Below, in pieces: positions 18,484-27,302 of a stretch of 64,000 bases of DNA. The position numbers and the translations under genes are program-made. Each line of letters opens with the position of its first letter. Within the stretch, counting starts at the first letter, position 1. This stretch comes from Micromonospora sp. MA102 (GTDB lineage Bacteria; Actinomycetota; Actinomycetes; Mycobacteriales; Micromonosporaceae), in NCBI RefSeq assembly GCF_025460765.1, contig NZ_JAMWEG010000003.1:124001-188000 (forward strand), in the 5' to 3' direction. The notes beneath the pieces were generated by a model. It was not told where the DNA came from, did not search any database, and was given only the letters and a program-made list of their open reading frames with translations.

Positions 18484-18585
18484 GCGCTGTCGGTGAAGGT
18501 TTTCACACATCCTTGTTTCGGCTCTGTGGCCCCGGCGCATACTTGCGATCGACCGGTACCCCCTTCGAGGACTGGATCGATTGCC

Positions 18586-19533
18586 ATGAGCGCACCCCTG
18601 CGTTCGCGTACGGCCGCCCCACCGCGGGCCGCCGACGCCCCGCTCGTCTTCCCGCGCACCCTCACGGTCGGCGTGATCGGCGCCGGCCGGGTCGGCGCCG
18701 TGCTCGGCGCGGCCCTGGCCGCCGCCGGCCACCGGGTGGTCGCCGCCGCCGGCGCCTCGGGCGCGACCCGGGCCCGGATGGCGCTGCTGCTGCCGCAGAC
18801 CCCCACCCGCTCCGCCGCCGCCGTGGCGCGCGCCGCCGCTGACCTGCTGGTCGTGGCGGTCCCCGACGACGCCCTCGCCGGCGTGGTGGCCGGCCTGGCC
18901 GAGGCCGGTGCGCTCCGCCCCGGCCAGGTGGTCGCGCACACGTCCGGCGCGCACGGGCTGGCCGTCCTGGCCGAGGCGGCGGCCGCCGGCGCCCGGCCGC
19001 TCGCGCTGCATCCGGCCATGACCTTCACGGGTACGCCGGACGACCTTTCCCGCCTCGCCGGCATCTCCTACGGGGTGACCGCCCCGGCCGAGCTGCGCGC
19101 GTTCGCCGCCCGGCTAGTGGCTGACCTGGGCGGTGTGCCGGAGTGGGTGGCGGAGGGCGACCGGCCGCTCTACCACGCGGCGCTGGCGCACGGCGCGAAC
19201 CACCTGGTGACCCTGGTCAACGAGGCCGCCGACCGGCTTCGCGACGCCGGGGTGGACCGGCCGGAGAAGGTGCTCGCCCCGCTGCTGCGGGCCGCCCTGG
19301 AGAACGCGCTGCGGCTCGGTGACGACGCCCTCACCGGCCCGGTCTCCCGGGGCGACGCGGGCACCGTGCGCCGGCACCTGGAGCGGCTGGCGGCGACCGC
19401 CCCGGAATCCGTGCCCCCCTACCTGGCGTTGGCCCGACGGACGGCGGACCGGGCGGTCGCGGCGGGCCGGCTGCGGCCGGTCGACGCGGCGCTGCTGCTG
19501 GACGTCCTGGACGGCATGCAGGTGCCGGCGTGA
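18586..19533 (+). CDS. DUF2520 Rossmann-fold oxidoreductase-like protein
   Basis: 315 residues from ATG 18586. A leader of about 25 residues precedes a dinucleotide-binding motif [21 protein letters not shown] (near 30-50). Middle: [27 protein letters not shown], and [19 protein letters not shown]; then an all-helical C-terminal half ([22 protein letters not shown]). This is the DUF2520 family, related in fold to pyrroline-carboxylate and ketopantoate reductases. It regularly sits next to panC in actinobacteria, as here (43 bases). A role in pantoate supply has been suggested from context but is not proven. Confidence 0.82.
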   Translation: MSAPLRSRTAAPPRAADAPLVFPRTLTVGVIGAGRVGAVLGAALAAAGHRVVAAAGASGATRARMALLLPQTPTRSAAAVARAAADLLVVAVPDDALAGVVAGLAEAGALRPGQVVAHTSGAHGLAVLAEAAAAGARPLALHPAMTFTGTPDDLSRLAGISYGVTAPAELRAFAARLVADLGGVPEWVAEGDRPLYHAALAHGANHLVTLVNEAADRLRDAGVDRPEKVLAPLLRAALENALRLGDDALTGPVSRGDAGTVRRHLERLAATAPESVPPYLALARRTADRAVAAGRLRPVDAALLLDVLDGMQVPA

Positions 19534-19576
19534 GCCGGTCCTGCGAGCCCCGCAGTCCCGAACCGAGGAGGCACTG

Positions 19577-20425
19577 ATGGCGGAGTTGGTGCACACCCGC
19601 AAGGAGTTGGCGGCGGCCCGCGAGGGCCTCACCGGCACGGTCGGCGTGGTGATGACGATGGGCGCGCTGCACCCGGGGCACGAGACCCTGCTGCGCGCCG
19701 CCCGGGAGCAGGCCGACCACGTGCTCGTGACGATCTTCGTGAATCCGCTCCAGTTCGGCCCGAACGAGGACTTCGACCGGTACCCGCGCACCCTCGACGC
19801 CGACCTGGAGATCTGCCGGCGGGCCGGCGCGGACGTGGTCTTCGCCCCCGCCGTGGAGGACATGTATCCGGAGGGCCAGCCGACGGTGCGGCTGAACCCG
19901 GGCCCGCTCGGTGAGGACCTGGAGGGGCTGAGCCGCCCCGGCTTCTTCCACGGCGTGCTGACCGTGGTCATGAAGCTGCTCCAGCTCACCCGCCCCGACC
20001 TCGCCTTCTTCGGCGAGAAGGACTACCAGCAGCTCACCCTGGTCCGGCGGATGGTCCGCGACCTGGACGTGCCGACGGAGATCGTCGGCGTGCCGACCGT
20101 CCGCGAACCGGACGGGCTGGCCCTGTCCAGCCGCAACCGCTACCTGTCCGCGGAGGAGCGGCGGGCCGCGCTGAGCCTCTCCGCCGCGCTGCGGGCCGGA
20201 GCCGAGGCCGCCGACGGGGGCGCGGACGCCGGCGCCGTGCTGGCCGCCGCCCACCGGGCCTTCGACTCGGGTACGCCCGGCGCCCGCCTGGACTACCTGG
20301 TGCTCACCGACGCCGACCTGGAGCCCGGCCCGGTCTCCGGCGCGGCGCGGCTGCTGGTCGCCGCCTGGGTCGGCGCCACCCGCCTCATCGACAACACGGC
20401 GATCCACCTCGCCCCGCGTTCCTGA
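19577..20425 (+). CDS. panC: Pantothenate synthetase
   Basis: Joins pantoate and beta-alanine with ATP to make pantothenate. 282 residues from ATG 19577, preceded by GAGGAGG. Motifs: [14 protein letters not shown] (HPGH nucleotide-binding signature, about residue 30-43), [23 protein letters not shown], and LSSRNRYLS. Length and all catalytic motifs are normal. The next gene, panD, starts 30 bases on and makes the beta-alanine used here. Confidence 0.96.
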   Translation: MAELVHTRKELAAAREGLTGTVGVVMTMGALHPGHETLLRAAREQADHVLVTIFVNPLQFGPNEDFDRYPRTLDADLEICRRAGADVVFAPAVEDMYPEGQPTVRLNPGPLGEDLEGLSRPGFFHGVLTVVMKLLQLTRPDLAFFGEKDYQQLTLVRRMVRDLDVPTEIVGVPTVREPDGLALSSRNRYLSAEERRAALSLSAALRAGAEAADGGADAGAVLAAAHRAFDSGTPGARLDYLVLTDADLEPGPVSGAARLLVAAWVGATRLIDNTAIHLAPRS

Positions 20426-20455
20426 CCCGACCAGATCCCTCGGAAAGGCACCCCG

Positions 20456-20884
20456 ATGCTCCGGACCATGCTCAAGTCGAAGATCCACCGGGCCACGGTG
20501 ACCCAGGCCGACCTGCACTACGTCGGCTCGGTGACCGTGGACGAGGACCTGCTCGACGCCGCCGACCTCATCCCCGGCGAGCAGGTCGCGATCGTCGACA
20601 TCACCAACGGCGCCCGGCTGGAGACGTACGTGATCCCGGGGCGGCGGGGCAGCGGCGTGATCGGCATCAACGGCGCGGCGGCGCACCTCGTGCACCCGGG
20701 TGACCTGGTCATCCTCATCTCGTACGGGCAGATGGACGACGCCGAGGCGCGCTCCTACCAGCCGCGGGTGGTGCACGTCGACGCCGACAACAGGGTCGTC
20801 GACCTGACCGCCGACCCGACCACGGCCGCCCCGGGCACCGCCGGCGACCCGGTTCCCAACCCGCTGGCCGCCGCCCTCAACTGA
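20456..20884 (+). CDS. panD: Aspartate 1-decarboxylase (pyruvoyl enzyme)
   Basis: Converts L-aspartate to beta-alanine for PanC. 142 residues from ATG 20456. The proenzyme cleaves itself between Gly 24 and Ser 25 in the motif HYVGSVTVD, giving the pyruvoyl group on the alpha chain; that motif is intact. Also seen: [32 protein letters not shown] region and [22 protein letters not shown]. The C-terminal 25 residues are an Ala/Pro/Thr-rich extension as in mycobacterial PanD. Confidence 0.96.
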   Translation: MLRTMLKSKIHRATVTQADLHYVGSVTVDEDLLDAADLIPGEQVAIVDITNGARLETYVIPGRRGSGVIGINGAAAHLVHPGDLVILISYGQMDDAEARSYQPRVVHVDADNRVVDLTADPTTAAPGTAGDPVPNPLAAALN

Positions 20885-20940
20885 TCCCGGGCCGCACGCA
20901 CGGTCTGTCACCGGAAGGTCATTTCCCGCTACCCTTGTCG

Positions 20941-20960
20941 GACCGTCGGAATCGACGGTC
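20941..20960 (+). promoter_or_regulatory. 8-bp inverted repeat in the leader of the septum-type lipoprotein gene
   Basis: GACCGTCG and CGACGGTC around a four-base GAAT loop, 20 bases before ATG 20981. A TACCCT hexamer at 20930-20935 could be the -10 box; the best -35 (CTGTCA at 20905) is 19 bases away, so the promoter is weak or atypical. Confidence 0.4.
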
Positions 20961-20980
20961 GTCGGGCTGGGGGAGGCGCG

Positions 20981-21874
20981 ATGGGCCGGGCGATGCGGAG
21001 CCTCGTCGCCGCGTTGGTCGCGGGGGCGGCGCTGGCCGGCTGTGCGCCGTCGGGCGGGCTGGACGGGGATCTCACCGACGACTGGGCCGCCCCGCCGCCG
21101 GCCGGCGCGTTCACCCCGGCCGCCGGGGTCTGCCAGGTCGCCGACTTCACCCCCGCCGTGGGCCTGTCCGGCTACGACCCGGTGGGCTGCGACCTGCCGC
21201 ACCGGGTGGAGACCGTGCACGTGGGGACGTTCACGGTCGAGCGGGCCGGCCCGCCGGTGCTCGGCTCGCCCGAGCTGCGGACGGCCTTCGCCGACTGCGA
21301 CATCCGGGCCGGCGGCTACGTGGGCGACAACTGGCGGGCCGGCCGGCTGCGGCTGGCCGTGGCGCTGCCCACCGGGCCCGGCTGGGCGGCCGGGTCGCGC
21401 TGGTACCGCTGTGACCTGACCGAGCTGGCCACGGTCGAGGCGGCGGCGACCGTGGTGACCCGGACGGGCAGCCTGCGCGACGCCCTCAAGGGTCCGTCCC
21501 CGCTGCGGCTGGGCTGCCAGCGCACCGGCCGGGACGCGCGCCGGGTGCAGACGCTCACGCCGGTCGACTGCCGTACCGCGCACGACGCCGAGTTCGTCGG
21601 GGTGTGGGCGGCGCCGGACCGCCCGTACCCGACGAAGGACGCCGACTGGGCGCCCCTCTACACCGGCTGCAACACGGTCCTGGCGTCGTACGCCGGCGTG
21701 CCGGACGACCCGACGCTGCGGTTCCGCAGCGGGGTGGTGGTCCGCCCGCCCGGTGCCGGCCGGTGGGCGGTCGGCGATCGGGGTGTGCGCTGTTACCTCT
21801 GGCTCAGTGACCGCACGGTGACCGCCTCGCTCAAGGGGGCCGGCCCGGCGGGCCTCCCGGTGCGGACGAGGTAG
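20981..21874 (+). CDS. Septum-formation-type lipoprotein
   Basis: 297 residues from ATG 20981 (ATG 20993 is an alternative), preceded by GGGGGAGG. The lipobox LAGC places a lipidated cysteine near residue 22. The mature protein carries pairs of conserved cysteines in an arrangement (GVCQVADF, GCDLPHRVETVHVG, DCDIRAGGYVGDNWR, GSRWYRCDL, CRTAHDAEFVGVW, GVRCYLWLS) resembling the Septum_form domain (PF13845), here in two copies, about 35-150 and 165-290. HxxE-type motifs recur in both. Likely located outside the membrane. It separates panD from nadB. Confidence 0.72.
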   Translation: MGRAMRSLVAALVAGAALAGCAPSGGLDGDLTDDWAAPPPAGAFTPAAGVCQVADFTPAVGLSGYDPVGCDLPHRVETVHVGTFTVERAGPPVLGSPELRTAFADCDIRAGGYVGDNWRAGRLRLAVALPTGPGWAAGSRWYRCDLTELATVEAAATVVTRTGSLRDALKGPSPLRLGCQRTGRDARRVQTLTPVDCRTAHDAEFVGVWAAPDRPYPTKDADWAPLYTGCNTVLASYAGVPDDPTLRFRSGVVVRPPGAGRWAVGDRGVRCYLWLSDRTVTASLKGAGPAGLPVRTR

Positions 21875-21935
21875 CCGAAACCACTCGTCCCGCCCCCGGC
21901 GCCCGGGACGAGAGCCCTTCGGGTTGACTGTTCCC

Positions 21936-23621
21936 ATGGACCTTCCGACCGTCGACCTGCCGGCCCTGCCGAGGCTGCTCGCCGCGCCCGCACCCGGCTG
22001 GGTGGAGACCACCGACGTGGTCGTCGTCGGCTCCGGGGTCGCCGGGCTGACCGCCGCGCTGCACCTGCGCGAGGCCGGCCTGCACGTCACCGTGGTAACC
22101 AAGGTCAACATCGACGAGGGCTCGACCCGCTGGGCGCAGGGCGGCATCGCGGCGGTGCTCGACCCGGCGGACACGCCGGCCGCGCACGCGTACGACACCG
22201 AGGTGGCCGGCGTCGGCCTCTGCGATCCGGCGGCGGTCCGGGTGCTGGTGGAGGAGGGCCCGACCCGGCTGCGCGAGCTGATGCGGATCGGGGCGGAGTT
22301 CGACCGGAACCCGGACGGCTCGCTCATGCTCACCCGCGAGGGCGGCCACCGGGCCGACCGGATCGTGCACGCCGGCGGGGACGCCACCGGTGCGGAGGTG
22401 CAGCGGGCGCTGCACGCCGCGGTGCGCCGCGACCCGTGGATCCGGCTTGTCGAGCACGCCCTGGTGCTGGACCTGCTGCGCGCCCCCGGTGACGGGCCGG
22501 ACGGGCTCGGCCCGGCCTGCGGGATCACCCTGCACGTGCTCGGTGAGGGCAGCGAGGACGGCGTGGGGGCCATCCTGGGCCGTGCCGTGGTGCTGGCCAC
22601 CGGCGGAATGGGGCAGATCTTCGCGGCCACCACCAACCCGGCCGTCTCCACCGGCGACGGGGTGGCGCTCGCGCTGCGGGCCGGCGCGACGGTCACCGAC
22701 CTGGAGTTCGTGCAGTTCCACCCGACCGCGCTGATCGTGCCGGCCGGTGAGCCGGGCGCGGGTCTGGCCCAGCAGCCGCTGGTCTCCGAGGCGCTGCGCG
22801 GCGAGGGCGCGTACCTGGTCGACGGTGACGGCAAGCGGTTCATGGTGGGCCAGCACGAGCTGGCCGAGCTGGCGCCCCGCGACGTGGTGGCCAAGGGCAT
22901 CCACCGGGTGCTGCTGACCACCGGCGCGGACCACGTCTGGCTGGACGCCCGCCACCTCGGCGGCGACTTCCTGGCCCGGCGCTTCCCGACGATCGTGGCC
23001 TCCTGCCTGGCCATCGGGGTGGACCCGGCCACGGACCTGATCCCGGTCGCCCCGGCCGCCCACTACGCCTCCGGCGGCGTCCGGACCGACCTGCGCGGCC
23101 GCACCTCGATCCCCGGCCTGTACGCCTGCGGCGAGGTCGCCTGCACCGGCGTGCACGGCGCCAACCGGCTGGCCAGCAACTCGCTGCTGGAGGGGCTGGT
23201 CTTCTCCCGCCGGATCGCCGAGGACATCGCCGCCGGGCTGCCCGAGCAGGCGAAGCCGGCCGAGGTCGGTGCCTGGGTGGGCGGTCAGGGCTGGCTCGTG
23301 CCGGCCGGGGCCACGCCGACCCTGCAACGGGCCATGACCCGGGGCGCGGGTGTGCTCCGCTCGGCGCCGACGCTCGCCGGGACCGCCGCCGCCCTCACCG
23401 AGCTGGGCCAGGCCCGGGGCGTGCCGCGCACCGCCGACTGGGAGGCGACGAACCTGCTCACGGTGGCGTCGACCCTGGTCGCCGCCGCGTACGCCCGCCG
23501 GGAGACCCGGGGCTGCCACTGGCGGGAGGACTTCCCGACGGCCGACGAGCGGTGGCGCGGCCACCTCGTGGCCGGCATCGGGGCGGAGGGCTTGTTGACC
23601 GAGCGCTGGGAGGAACAGTGA
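21936..23621 (+). CDS. nadB: L-aspartate oxidase
   Basis: FAD enzyme oxidising L-aspartate to iminoaspartate, the first step of NAD synthesis from aspartate. 561 residues from ATG 21936. FAD motif VVVVGSGVAGLTAALHLREAG (about 28-48), then TRWAQGGIAAVLDPADTP, REGGHRADRIVHAGGDATG, LATGGMGQIFAATTNP, EFVQFHPTALI, the catalytic arginine region SEALRGEGAYLVDGDGKRFM, and YASGGVRTDLRGRTSIPGLYACGEVACTGVHGANRL. The stop overlaps the nadC start (GTGA). No nadA is adjacent. Confidence 0.95.
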   Translation: MDLPTVDLPALPRLLAAPAPGWVETTDVVVVGSGVAGLTAALHLREAGLHVTVVTKVNIDEGSTRWAQGGIAAVLDPADTPAAHAYDTEVAGVGLCDPAAVRVLVEEGPTRLRELMRIGAEFDRNPDGSLMLTREGGHRADRIVHAGGDATGAEVQRALHAAVRRDPWIRLVEHALVLDLLRAPGDGPDGLGPACGITLHVLGEGSEDGVGAILGRAVVLATGGMGQIFAATTNPAVSTGDGVALALRAGATVTDLEFVQFHPTALIVPAGEPGAGLAQQPLVSEALRGEGAYLVDGDGKRFMVGQHELAELAPRDVVAKGIHRVLLTTGADHVWLDARHLGGDFLARRFPTIVASCLAIGVDPATDLIPVAPAAHYASGGVRTDLRGRTSIPGLYACGEVACTGVHGANRLASNSLLEGLVFSRRIAEDIAAGLPEQAKPAEVGAWVGGQGWLVPAGATPTLQRAMTRGAGVLRSAPTLAGTAAALTELGQARGVPRTADWEATNLLTVASTLVAAAYARRETRGCHWREDFPTADERWRGHLVAGIGAEGLLTERWEEQ

Positions 23622-24514
23622 GGGAGTCGACGGAGCGGGCGCTGCGGGCCGGTGGCCTGGACCCGGAGCAGGTTCGGCGGGTGATCGTCGACGCGCTCAC
23701 CGAGGACCTGGGCCCGAACTTCCTCGACGTGACGAGCGTCGCCACCATCCCGGACGCGCAGAACGACACCGCCGACCTGGTCGCCCGCGCCGACGGCGTG
23801 GTGGCCGGGCTGCCGGTGGCCGCGGCCTTGTTCGAGCTGGTGGGCGAGGTGACCCGGGCGGACCGTACCGTCGAGGTGTCGCTGGTGGCCCGCGACGGGC
23901 AGCGGGTGGCGCGCGGCGACGTGCTGGCCACGGTGACCGGCCCGACCCGGCTGCTGCTCACCGCCGAGCGGACGGCGCTGAACCTGCTCTCCCGGATGTC
24001 CGGGGTGGCCACCCACACCCGGGCCTGGGCCGACGCGCTGGCCGGCACCAAGGCGACCGTGCTGGACACCCGCAAGACCACCCCCGGCCTGCGCGCCCTC
24101 GAGAAGTACGCGGTCCGCGCCGGCGGCGGCACCAACAAGCGGATGGGCCTGCACGACGTCGCCATGATCAAGGACAACCACAAGGTGGCCGCGGGCGGGA
24201 TCGGCGCCGCGTTCCGCCGGGTCCGGGAGGCGTTCCCGGACGTGCCCGTGCAGGTGGAGGTGGACACCCTGGCCGAGGCGGTGGAGGCGGTCGAGGCCGG
24301 CGCCACCTTCCTGCTGCTGGACAACATGACCCCGGCGCAGCTGCGCGAGGTGGTGGCCGCGGTGGGCGACCGGGCGGAGCTGGAGGCGACCGGGGGGCTC
24401 ACCCTGCCGGTGGCCGCCGGGTACGGGGCGACCGGCGTCGACTTCCTCTCGGTGGGCGCGCTGACCCACTCCTCACCGATCCTCGACATCGCGCTGGACC
24501 TGCGGGAGGAGTGA
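23618..24514 (+). CDS. nadC: Nicotinate-nucleotide pyrophosphorylase (quinolinate phosphoribosyltransferase)
   Basis: Converts quinolinate and PRPP to nicotinate mononucleotide. 298 residues from GTG 23618, which overlaps the nadB stop. Motifs: EDLGPNFLDVTS, TAERTALNLLSRMSGVAT, LDTRKTTPGLRALEKYAVRAGGG, MIKDNHKVAAGG, VEVDTLAEAVEA and a C-terminal ATGGLTLPVAAGYGATGVDFLSVGALTHS phosphate-binding region. All PRPP and quinolinate contacts (R and K residues of TRKT and YAVRAGG) look intact. Ends three bases from a converging gene. Confidence 0.95.
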   Translation: MRESTERALRAGGLDPEQVRRVIVDALTEDLGPNFLDVTSVATIPDAQNDTADLVARADGVVAGLPVAAALFELVGEVTRADRTVEVSLVARDGQRVARGDVLATVTGPTRLLLTAERTALNLLSRMSGVATHTRAWADALAGTKATVLDTRKTTPGLRALEKYAVRAGGGTNKRMGLHDVAMIKDNHKVAAGGIGAAFRRVREAFPDVPVQVEVDTLAEAVEAVEAGATFLLLDNMTPAQLREVVAAVGDRAELEATGGLTLPVAAGYGATGVDFLSVGALTHSSPILDIALDLREE

Positions 24515-24517
24515 GGG

Positions 24518-25621
24518 TCAGCCCAGCCGGGCGGTGAGCGCGGTGGCCGGCACCAGGTTGAAGATGACCTGGCTCTCGGTGTCGTCCCGGGCGTCCAGCC
24601 CGTACTTGGCGCGGAAGAGCTGGAGCGCGCGGTGGTAGATCTCGGCCTCCAGCTCGTCGGCCTCGGCGAGGGCGAACGCCTGCCCGGCCGCCTCCGGCCG
24701 GTTCGGCAGCACCACGGTCAGCCCGGCCAGCCCGTGCCGGGCGACGTTGCGGACGAGGTCGCCGCCGGCGATGTACCAGGTGCCGTCCAGCCGGACGTAG
24801 CGGGCGTCGCAGGACTCCAGCTCGGTGTCGCCCCGGCGGAGGCAGACGTTGAGCGTGAGGCAGGCGTCGAGGTCGCGCACCGGGGCGGTCTCCCACAGCT
24901 CGCTGAACCGGTCGTCGACGAACTCCCCGAGCGGGGTGGAGACGTAGGCCTCCAGCTGCTGGGCGTCGAAGGTCTTGCCGTGCACGGGAAAGAACGAGAT
25001 GAACGCCTTGTCGTTCCAGCGGTACATCTGGACCGAGGGGGCGGTGGCGTAGATCCGTACCCGGAGGCGCGAGCGGGCGGCCGGCGCGAGCTGCTGCTGG
25101 AGTCGACTGAAGTGGTAGAGGTTGTTCATGATCGCGACGGCGGTGTCGGCGCGGCGCAGCTCCTCGGCGCGGAGCCGGACGGCGGGGGAGTCCGGGTCGA
25201 GCAGCAGCACCCTGACCGTGGCGCCGTTGGCCAGGGCGAAGCGCAGCGCGGCGAGGAACCGGGTCGTGTACGGCCCTTCCAGCATGCTGGTGAAGGTCTC
25301 CAGGATGGCCACCACCTCGCGGGACTGCGCCACCCGCTGGATCAGCGCGTCCCGGTCCAGCCGCGGGTGCTCGATGATGGTGGCGGTGCGGAGCTCCCGG
25401 AAGAGCGGGTTGAGCACCACATAGGTCAGGAGCGTCATGATCAGGGCGGCGCCGATGTTGAGGTAGAGGTCGCCGCGGAAGGTCTGCCCGTGGCGTTGCC
25501 ACGACTGCCCGGCCTGGACGATCATCCAGAGCGCCCCACCGGCCAGCACCGCGAGCACCAGCACGTGCCGGCGTCGCCGTAGCAGGGCGCTGCGCCCCCG
25601 GACCCACCACATCCTCGACAT
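24518..25621 (-). CDS. Membrane-anchored protein of unknown function with a DUF5919/phospholipase-D-like middle
   Basis: 367 residues from ATG 25621. Two N-terminal helices (about 18-38 and 58-78), then a soluble part of about 285 residues. The segment GATVRVLLLDPDSPAVRLRAEEL (near 135-157) and the later VRIYATAPSVQMYRWNDKAFISFFPVHG are laid out like proteins of the phospholipase-D-like DUF5919 type, but no H-x-K-x4-D motif is present, so enzyme activity is doubtful. The C-terminus contains DARYVRLDGTWYIAGGDLVRNVARHG. It is convergent with nadC (3-base gap). Not confidently recognised. Confidence 0.55.
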   Translation of the reverse strand: MSRMWWVRGRSALLRRRRHVLVLAVLAGGALWMIVQAGQSWQRHGQTFRGDLYLNIGAALIMTLLTYVVLNPLFRELRTATIIEHPRLDRDALIQRVAQSREVVAILETFTSMLEGPYTTRFLAALRFALANGATVRVLLLDPDSPAVRLRAEELRRADTAVAIMNNLYHFSRLQQQLAPAARSRLRVRIYATAPSVQMYRWNDKAFISFFPVHGKTFDAQQLEAYVSTPLGEFVDDRFSELWETAPVRDLDACLTLNVCLRRGDTELESCDARYVRLDGTWYIAGGDLVRNVARHGLAGLTVVLPNRPEAAGQAFALAEADELEAEIYHRALQLFRAKYGLDARDDTESQVIFNLVPATALTARLG

Positions 25622-25739
25622 GTCCGCTCCCCGTCCGGCCGTGCCGTGGATAGAACCATGTTCATGCCGCGATGTGTTCAGGATACGGTTCGGCCGCCGC
25701 TGCGCGCCCACCCGCCCGGCGGTTGTCTAGGCTGCGATC

Positions 25740-26498
25740 GTGCTGCTCTGCATCGACATCGGAAACACCAACACCGTGCTGGCGACCTTCGACGGCGACA
25801 AGCTGGTGCACAACTGGCGGATCAAGACCGACGCCCGGTCCACCGCGGACGAGCTGGGTCTGATGTTCCGCGGGTTGCTCGCCGGTGACGCCGTGGAGAT
25901 CACCGGGGTGGCCGCCTGCTCGACCGTGCCGGCCGCGCTGCGCTCGCTGCGCACCATGCTGGCCCGCTACTACGCCGACCTGCCCAGCGTGATCGTCGAG
26001 CCCGGCGTGCGCACCGGCGTGCAGCTCGCCATCGACAACCCCAAGGAGGTCGGCGCGGACCGGGTGGTCAACACCCTGGCCGCGTACACCCTCTACGGCG
26101 GGCCGTGCATCGTGGTGGACTTCGGCACCACGACCAACTTCGACGTGATCAGCGGCCGGGGCGAGTTCCTCGGCGGTGCGTTCGCGCCGGGCATCGAGAT
26201 CTCCTTCGACGCGCTCGCCGCCCGCGCCGCCCAGCTCCGCAAGGTGGAGGCCACCAAGCCGCGCTCGGTGATCGGCAAGAACACCGTCGAGTGCCTCCAG
26301 GCCGGCCTCTACTTCGGCTTCGCCGGCCAGGTGGACCGGATCGTCGAGCGGATGACCGAGGAGCTGGGCGAGGTGAAGGCCGTGATCGCCACCGGCGGTC
26401 TGGCCTCGCTGGTGCTCAGCGAGTGCCGCACCATCACCCACCACGAGCCGATGATCACCCTGATCGGCCTGCGGATGGTCTACGAGCGCAACCTCTGA
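25740..26498 (+). CDS. coaX: Type III pantothenate kinase
   Basis: Phosphorylates pantothenate to 4'-phosphopantothenate, first step of CoA synthesis, continuing the route that starts with PanC and PanD. 252 residues from GTG 25740. ASKHA-fold motifs: LCIDIGNTNTVLATFDG (phosphate loop), CSTVPAALRSLRTML, NPKEVGADRVVNTLAAYTLYGGPCIVVDFGTTTNFD, GAFAPGIEIS, and IATGGLASLV. Typical length. It ends three bases before the stop of a converging methyltransferase gene. Confidence 0.95.
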   Translation: MLLCIDIGNTNTVLATFDGDKLVHNWRIKTDARSTADELGLMFRGLLAGDAVEITGVAACSTVPAALRSLRTMLARYYADLPSVIVEPGVRTGVQLAIDNPKEVGADRVVNTLAAYTLYGGPCIVVDFGTTTNFDVISGRGEFLGGAFAPGIEISFDALAARAAQLRKVEATKPRSVIGKNTVECLQAGLYFGFAGQVDRIVERMTEELGEVKAVIATGGLASLVLSECRTITHHEPMITLIGLRMVYERNL

Positions 26499-26501
26499 GC
26501 C

Positions 26502-27242
26502 TCAGCGGCGGCGGGAGCGGAAGACGAGGGTGCGGTAGGGCAGCTCGACCGCCGCGCGGCCGGCCAGGTCGGGGTGGGTGGCGAAGAGTTCGCCCAGCTC
26601 ACGGTCGACCCGCGCCCGCTCGTCGGGCGGTGCGGTCAGCCAGTACGAGCGGGTGTGCAGCATGCCGACCACCTCGTCCGGGGTCAGCGTGGTCGCGTGG
26701 GCGAACTCGCCCACCTCGACCGGCTCGAAGGCGGGACCGAAGTCGGCGTACTTCTCGGTCACGTCGCCGGCGTTGTCACCGAGATGGGCGATCCGGGTCA
26801 GCTCCGCCACCCACGTCACCCGCTCGTCCCGGACGTTCCAGAGCGGCGCGAACGTGCCGCCCGGCCGCAGCACCCGGGCGATCTCGGCGTGCGCCGGCTC
26901 CCGGTCGAACCAGTGGTAGGCCTGACCCACCAGCACCGCGTCGGCCGATCCGTCCGGAAGCGGCACCGACTCGGCGCTGCCGGCCAGCGCCGTGGTGCCC
27001 GCGGTGGCGGCCGCCAGTTGCGCCCGCATCCCCGGATCCGGTTCCACGGGTACGACCTCGTGCGCCAGCGCGAGCACCCCGCGGGTGAGGATGCCGGTGC
27101 CCGCGCCGAGGTCGACCACCCGGGCCGGTGCGGCCAGCCCGTCCAGCGCCCAGCGCAGCGCCTCCTCGGGATAGCGGGGCCGGAAGCGGTCGTACTCGGC
27201 GGCGGCGGCGCCGAAGGAGAGTGCCGGGGTGACGTCGACCAT
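26502..27242 (-). CDS. Class I SAM-dependent methyltransferase, copy 1
   Basis: 246 residues from ATG 27242. SAM motif I VVDLGAGTGILTRG (near 40-53), acidic VVPVEPDPGMRAQL, GSAESVPLPDGSADAVLVGQAYHWFD (motif II region), and VLRPGGTFAPLWNVRDE. This is the Methyltransf_11 family in which QA-x-HWFD is typical; substrate unknown. The next upstream gene on the same strand (27303-28043) encodes a clearly homologous protein of exactly the same length, so they arose by tandem duplication. No operon partner suggests a pathway. Confidence 0.82.
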   Translation of the reverse strand: MVDVTPALSFGAAAAEYDRFRPRYPEEALRWALDGLAAPARVVDLGAGTGILTRGVLALAHEVVPVEPDPGMRAQLAAATAGTTALAGSAESVPLPDGSADAVLVGQAYHWFDREPAHAEIARVLRPGGTFAPLWNVRDERVTWVAELTRIAHLGDNAGDVTEKYADFGPAFEPVEVGEFAHATTLTPDEVVGMLHTRSYWLTAPPDERARVDRELGELFATHPDLAGRAAVELPYRTLVFRSRRR

Positions 27243-27302
27243 GAGGCGAGGCTAGTGCGGCGGCCGGCCGCACGGGGGGCGGCTGCGCCCGGCCGGGCGG
27301 GG

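Noticed and set aside
19331..23032. Long minus-strand frame opposite panC-panD-nadB
   Set aside because: The plus strand carries complete recognisable enzymes with motifs and RBS; the antisense product is Arg/Pro/Ala-rich noise.
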